From: Candidatus Brocadia sinica JPN1
GTDB taxonomy: Bacteria; Planctomycetota; Brocadiia; Brocadiales; Brocadiaceae
Length of the DNA: 64,000 nucleotides
Direction of reading: 5' to 3'
Assembly (NCBI RefSeq): GCF_000949635.1
Contig: NZ_BAFN01000001.1
Coordinates: 1,054,001-1,118,000 of the forward strand
Below are positions 62,001-64,000 of the stretch, piece after piece. The notes under the pieces were generated by a model. That model did no database searches, was not told the DNA's origin, and worked only from the letters and a program-made list of their open reading frames with translations. Within the stretch, counting starts at the first letter, position 1; the number at the start of each line of letters is the position of its first letter. The position numbers were made by a program, and so were the translations under genes.

Positions 62001-63119
62001 ATGTTGAAAGAATTTAACTGCCGTTTTTTTGTCTCGGAGAAGCCCTGCCGGTACAAACTCGATTGCCCCGTTGACGATACGTGTCCCAAATATCAGACGA
62101 TGGGGAAGCGGATACTCATTATCAAATTGGCTGCCATTGGAGATGTACTGAGAACCACCCCTATCCTCCCTGCCCTAAAGGAAAAATATCCGCAATCCCA
62201 TATTAGCTGGATTACGGATCAATCGTCTCTGTCTGTCCTTGAGGAAAACCCGTACATCGATCGCCTCCTGACGGCAAATTACGAAAATGCCTTGCGGCTT
62301 CAGGTCGAGAAGTTTGATATAGTAATCTGCCTGGATAAGGATACCGTGGCTTCCAGCCTCGCATCCCTTGTGAAGGCAGACCAGAAGCTTGGATTTGCAC
62401 TCTCCGGAAACGGACTCCTGTATCCCCTGAACAAGGAGGCGGATTATCTGTTCCGGTTAGGGGTATCCGACGAACTTAAGTTCCGGCAAAACCAGAAGAC
62501 CTATCAGCAGCTTATCTTTGATGCCCTGGGATTGGATGAAAAATACGGGGAATATGTCATTCACCTGCCGCAGAAGTATACCACCTACGGTGAGCAATTG
62601 ATGAAGCAATGGGGGATTCATAACGGCAGACTGGTTATCGGCCTGAATACGGGGGCGGGGAAAAGATTTGCTACAAAGCGATGGGAAACGGGAAGCTTTG
62701 TCGAGCTTGCAGACCGGTTGTCAAAGGACATGAAGGCGCACGTGATGCTCCTGGGCGGACCCGAGGAAGTTGAACGGAATAAAGAAATTGCCTCCAGGAC
62801 AAAGTCCAAAATAACTGACAGCGGGTGTCACCACAGCTTGAAGGAATTTATGGGATTAATAAGCCAATGTCATCTGATAGTTACGGGAGATACGCTTGCC
62901 CTGCATCTTGCCATTGCATTGAAAAAACTGATTGTGACCTTTTTCGGGTCTACGTGCCACCAGGAGATCGACCTCTATGGCCGGGGGAAAAAGCTCGTTG
63001 CCGGCGTGGATTGCGCCCCGTGCTATAAAGGAAATTGCGATACGATGATTTGTATGAAAAGCATACACGCCAATGATGTATTTCGTGCGTGCAAAGAAGT
63101 ACTGGGGGAATTATTGTAA
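62001..63119 (+). CDS. Glycosyltransferase family 9 (heptosyltransferase-like) with N-terminal Cys cluster
   Basis: Adds sugars, probably heptose, to LPS core. ATG 62001 is preceded by AAGGAAG; an upstream GTG (61971) adds only ten residues. The 372-residue protein first shows a Cys cluster (Cys6, Cys15, Cys21, Cys28 in FNCRFF...PCRYKLDCPVDDTCPKY), then GT9 motifs KLAAIGDVLRTTP, GLNTGAGKRFATKRW, VMLLGGPEEVERN and TGDTLALHLAIALKK, and CAPCYKGNC near the end. The extra N-terminal cluster is not in standard WaaC/WaaF. Confidence 0.88.
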   Translation: MLKEFNCRFFVSEKPCRYKLDCPVDDTCPKYQTMGKRILIIKLAAIGDVLRTTPILPALKEKYPQSHISWITDQSSLSVLEENPYIDRLLTANYENALRLQVEKFDIVICLDKDTVASSLASLVKADQKLGFALSGNGLLYPLNKEADYLFRLGVSDELKFRQNQKTYQQLIFDALGLDEKYGEYVIHLPQKYTTYGEQLMKQWGIHNGRLVIGLNTGAGKRFATKRWETGSFVELADRLSKDMKAHVMLLGGPEEVERNKEIASRTKSKITDSGCHHSLKEFMGLISQCHLIVTGDTLALHLAIALKKLIVTFFGSTCHQEIDLYGRGKKLVAGVDCAPCYKGNCDTMICMKSIHANDVFRACKEVLGELL

Positions 63120-63253
63120 TCGTTTACCGCTGTCATCACGCCTTTTTCGTAACACCCTGAAACCATGAAAATATTTCAGATGGCGAAAAAGATTGCTATC
63201 CATGAAAGATTTCCATTATATTTTGAATAGCTCTTCCACGAGTTTTTCCCTGG

Positions 63254-64000
63254 CTATTTGAACAGAAGGGTGGCCTGCTGGGCTATTTCCATGACCCTGG
63301 AGGGGAAGATACCCAACTGAAGTGTGCCAACCACCGAGATGACGATGGCTGCAACGATCAAAGGAGAGATGGTGAGGGGAGTGAATTCCCGGGTGGATTC
63401 CTTCATGTACATAATTACCGTAATTCTGAGGTAATAGTACACGGAAATGACGCTGTTAATCACGCCAATCACTGCAAGTCCGACATACCCTGATTTTATG
63501 GCGGCGCTGAAGATGTAAAATTTTCCCACAAAACCTGCCATGGGCGGAACACCTGCCATGGAAAGCATGAAGAGCGTCATCGCTATGGCCAGAAGCGGGT
63601 GCTTAAAGCCCAATCCTGCGTAGTCGTTGATCTGTATGAATTCATCTCCCTTATGGCTCAGCACAATGACAATGGCGAATGCCCCGATATTCATGAAGGT
63701 GTATGCCAGGATGTAGAACAATGTGCCCGGCACACCCATATTGTTTGCAGACACCAGGGCAATCAGGAGATAGCCGGCATGGGCGATACTGGAATATGCC
63801 AGCATCCGTTTGATATTCGTCTGTGCGATGGCTACGATGTTTCCCATTGTCATGGTCAGTACGGCAAGGATGAAAATAACCTTTTGCCATTCGTAATGGG
63901 ACGACCCGAACGCGGTCATAAAGATGCGCAAAAAGGCGGCGAAGCCTGCAGCCTTGGGTCCTACAGACATAAAGGCCGTTATCGCCGTAGGCGCCCCTTC
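63254..64000 (-). CDS. nuoN: NADH-quinone oxidoreductase subunit N (C-terminal part)
   Basis: Proton-pumping membrane subunit of complex I. The frame is open to the window edge: GAPTAITAFMSVGPKAAGFAA is the conserved helix of NuoN, followed by NIVAIAQTNIKRMLAYSSIAHAGY with the key Lys, LSMAGVPPMAGFVGKFYIF and VINSVISVYYYLRI. About 248 residues of a usual 480 are present; the ATG at 63970 is internal. The gene ends a nuo operon coming from the right, convergent with the GT9 gene. Confidence 0.95.
   Translation of the reverse strand, partial: EGAPTAITAFMSVGPKAAGFAAFLRIFMTAFGSSHYEWQKVIFILAVLTMTMGNIVAIAQTNIKRMLAYSSIAHAGYLLIALVSANNMGVPGTLFYILAYTFMNIGAFAIVIVLSHKGDEFIQINDYAGLGFKHPLLAIAMTLFMLSMAGVPPMAGFVGKFYIFSAAIKSGYVGLAVIGVINSVISVYYYLRITVIMYMKESTREFTPLTISPLIVAAIVISVVGTLQLGIFPSRVMEIAQQATLLFK

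Overview
The window looks like chromosomal DNA of a Gram-negative, anaerobic bacterium. It has LpxD and a GT9 heptosyltransferase-like gene for lipid A/LPS, an oxygen-independent class III ribonucleotide reductase, a tandem pair of formate/nitrite-type channels beside a PII-like gene, and an FMN-binding ferredoxin-type glutamate synthase-like protein. Together with the many decayed insertion sequences and toxin-antitoxin remnants this fits an anammox planctomycete (Brocadiales: Kuenenia/Brocadia/Jettenia type). That assignment is my inference from gene content; no rRNA or marker tree was available. Intergenic DNA is AT-rich and full of short palindromes.

Layout. 1-7.3 kb: fatty acid and envelope precursor operon plsX-fabH-fabD-acpP-fabF-lpxD-glmS. 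7.4-8.8 kb: rmuC. 8.9-12.2 kb: a scrapyard holding an integrase tail, a frameshifted toxin-antitoxin pair, a REP-flanked RAYT transposase, two small membrane/secreted genes, an orphan ribbon-helix-helix antitoxin and an IS110 fragment. 12.4-17.8 kb: housekeeping genes (M50 protease, scpA, Trm112-like, yidC, mnmE, dCMP deaminase). 17.9-21.8 kb: deoxynucleotide block nrdR-nrdD-nrdG with candidate NrdR boxes. 22.2-25.9 kb: smc. 25.9-31.5 kb: the most interesting region. Two fluoride (crcB-type) riboswitches, each overlapping a transcription terminator, bracket a dynamin-like GTPase gene. The second lies upstream of a PII gene (one-base frameshift, Phe at the uridylylation position), a zinc-ribbon protein and two FNT channels. 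No known fluoride exporter (CrcB/Fluc, CLC-F) is present in the window.

31.5-37.4 kb: small hypothetical genes, toxin-antitoxin-like pairs, a broken IS66 and two membrane proteins. 37.5-42.2 kb: a candidate cyclic-di-GMP-I riboswitch with an overlapping terminator in front of a secreted YD/RHS-repeat gene broken by at least five frameshifts, then another decayed secreted-protein gene. 42.2-43.9 kb: glutamate synthase-like protein. 44.3-48.6 kb: MoxR/DUF58/BatD-like/VWA operon. 48.8-57.7 kb: acyl-CoA synthetase alpha subunit, MFS transporter, MFS remnant plus PlsC, an alpha/beta hydrolase cut at its nucleophile elbow next to an IS4 copy, a decayed DUF433/DUF5615 pair, and apgM-hom. 58.2-64 kb: pyrBI, a stretch with several complex inverted repeats, panC, a GT9 glycosyltransferase and the end of nuoN on the other strand.

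The coding parts mostly serve core metabolism (lipids, deoxynucleotides, pyrimidines, threonine, pantothenate, ribosome/membrane assembly). Regulation seems to use RNA heavily: three riboswitch candidates with overlapping terminators, plus a 40-nt stem-loop repeated upstream of panC and of the GT9 gene. Single-base frameshifts are unusually common, so sequence error and true decay should be separated before drawing evolutionary conclusions. No CRISPR array, rRNA or tRNA was recognised.
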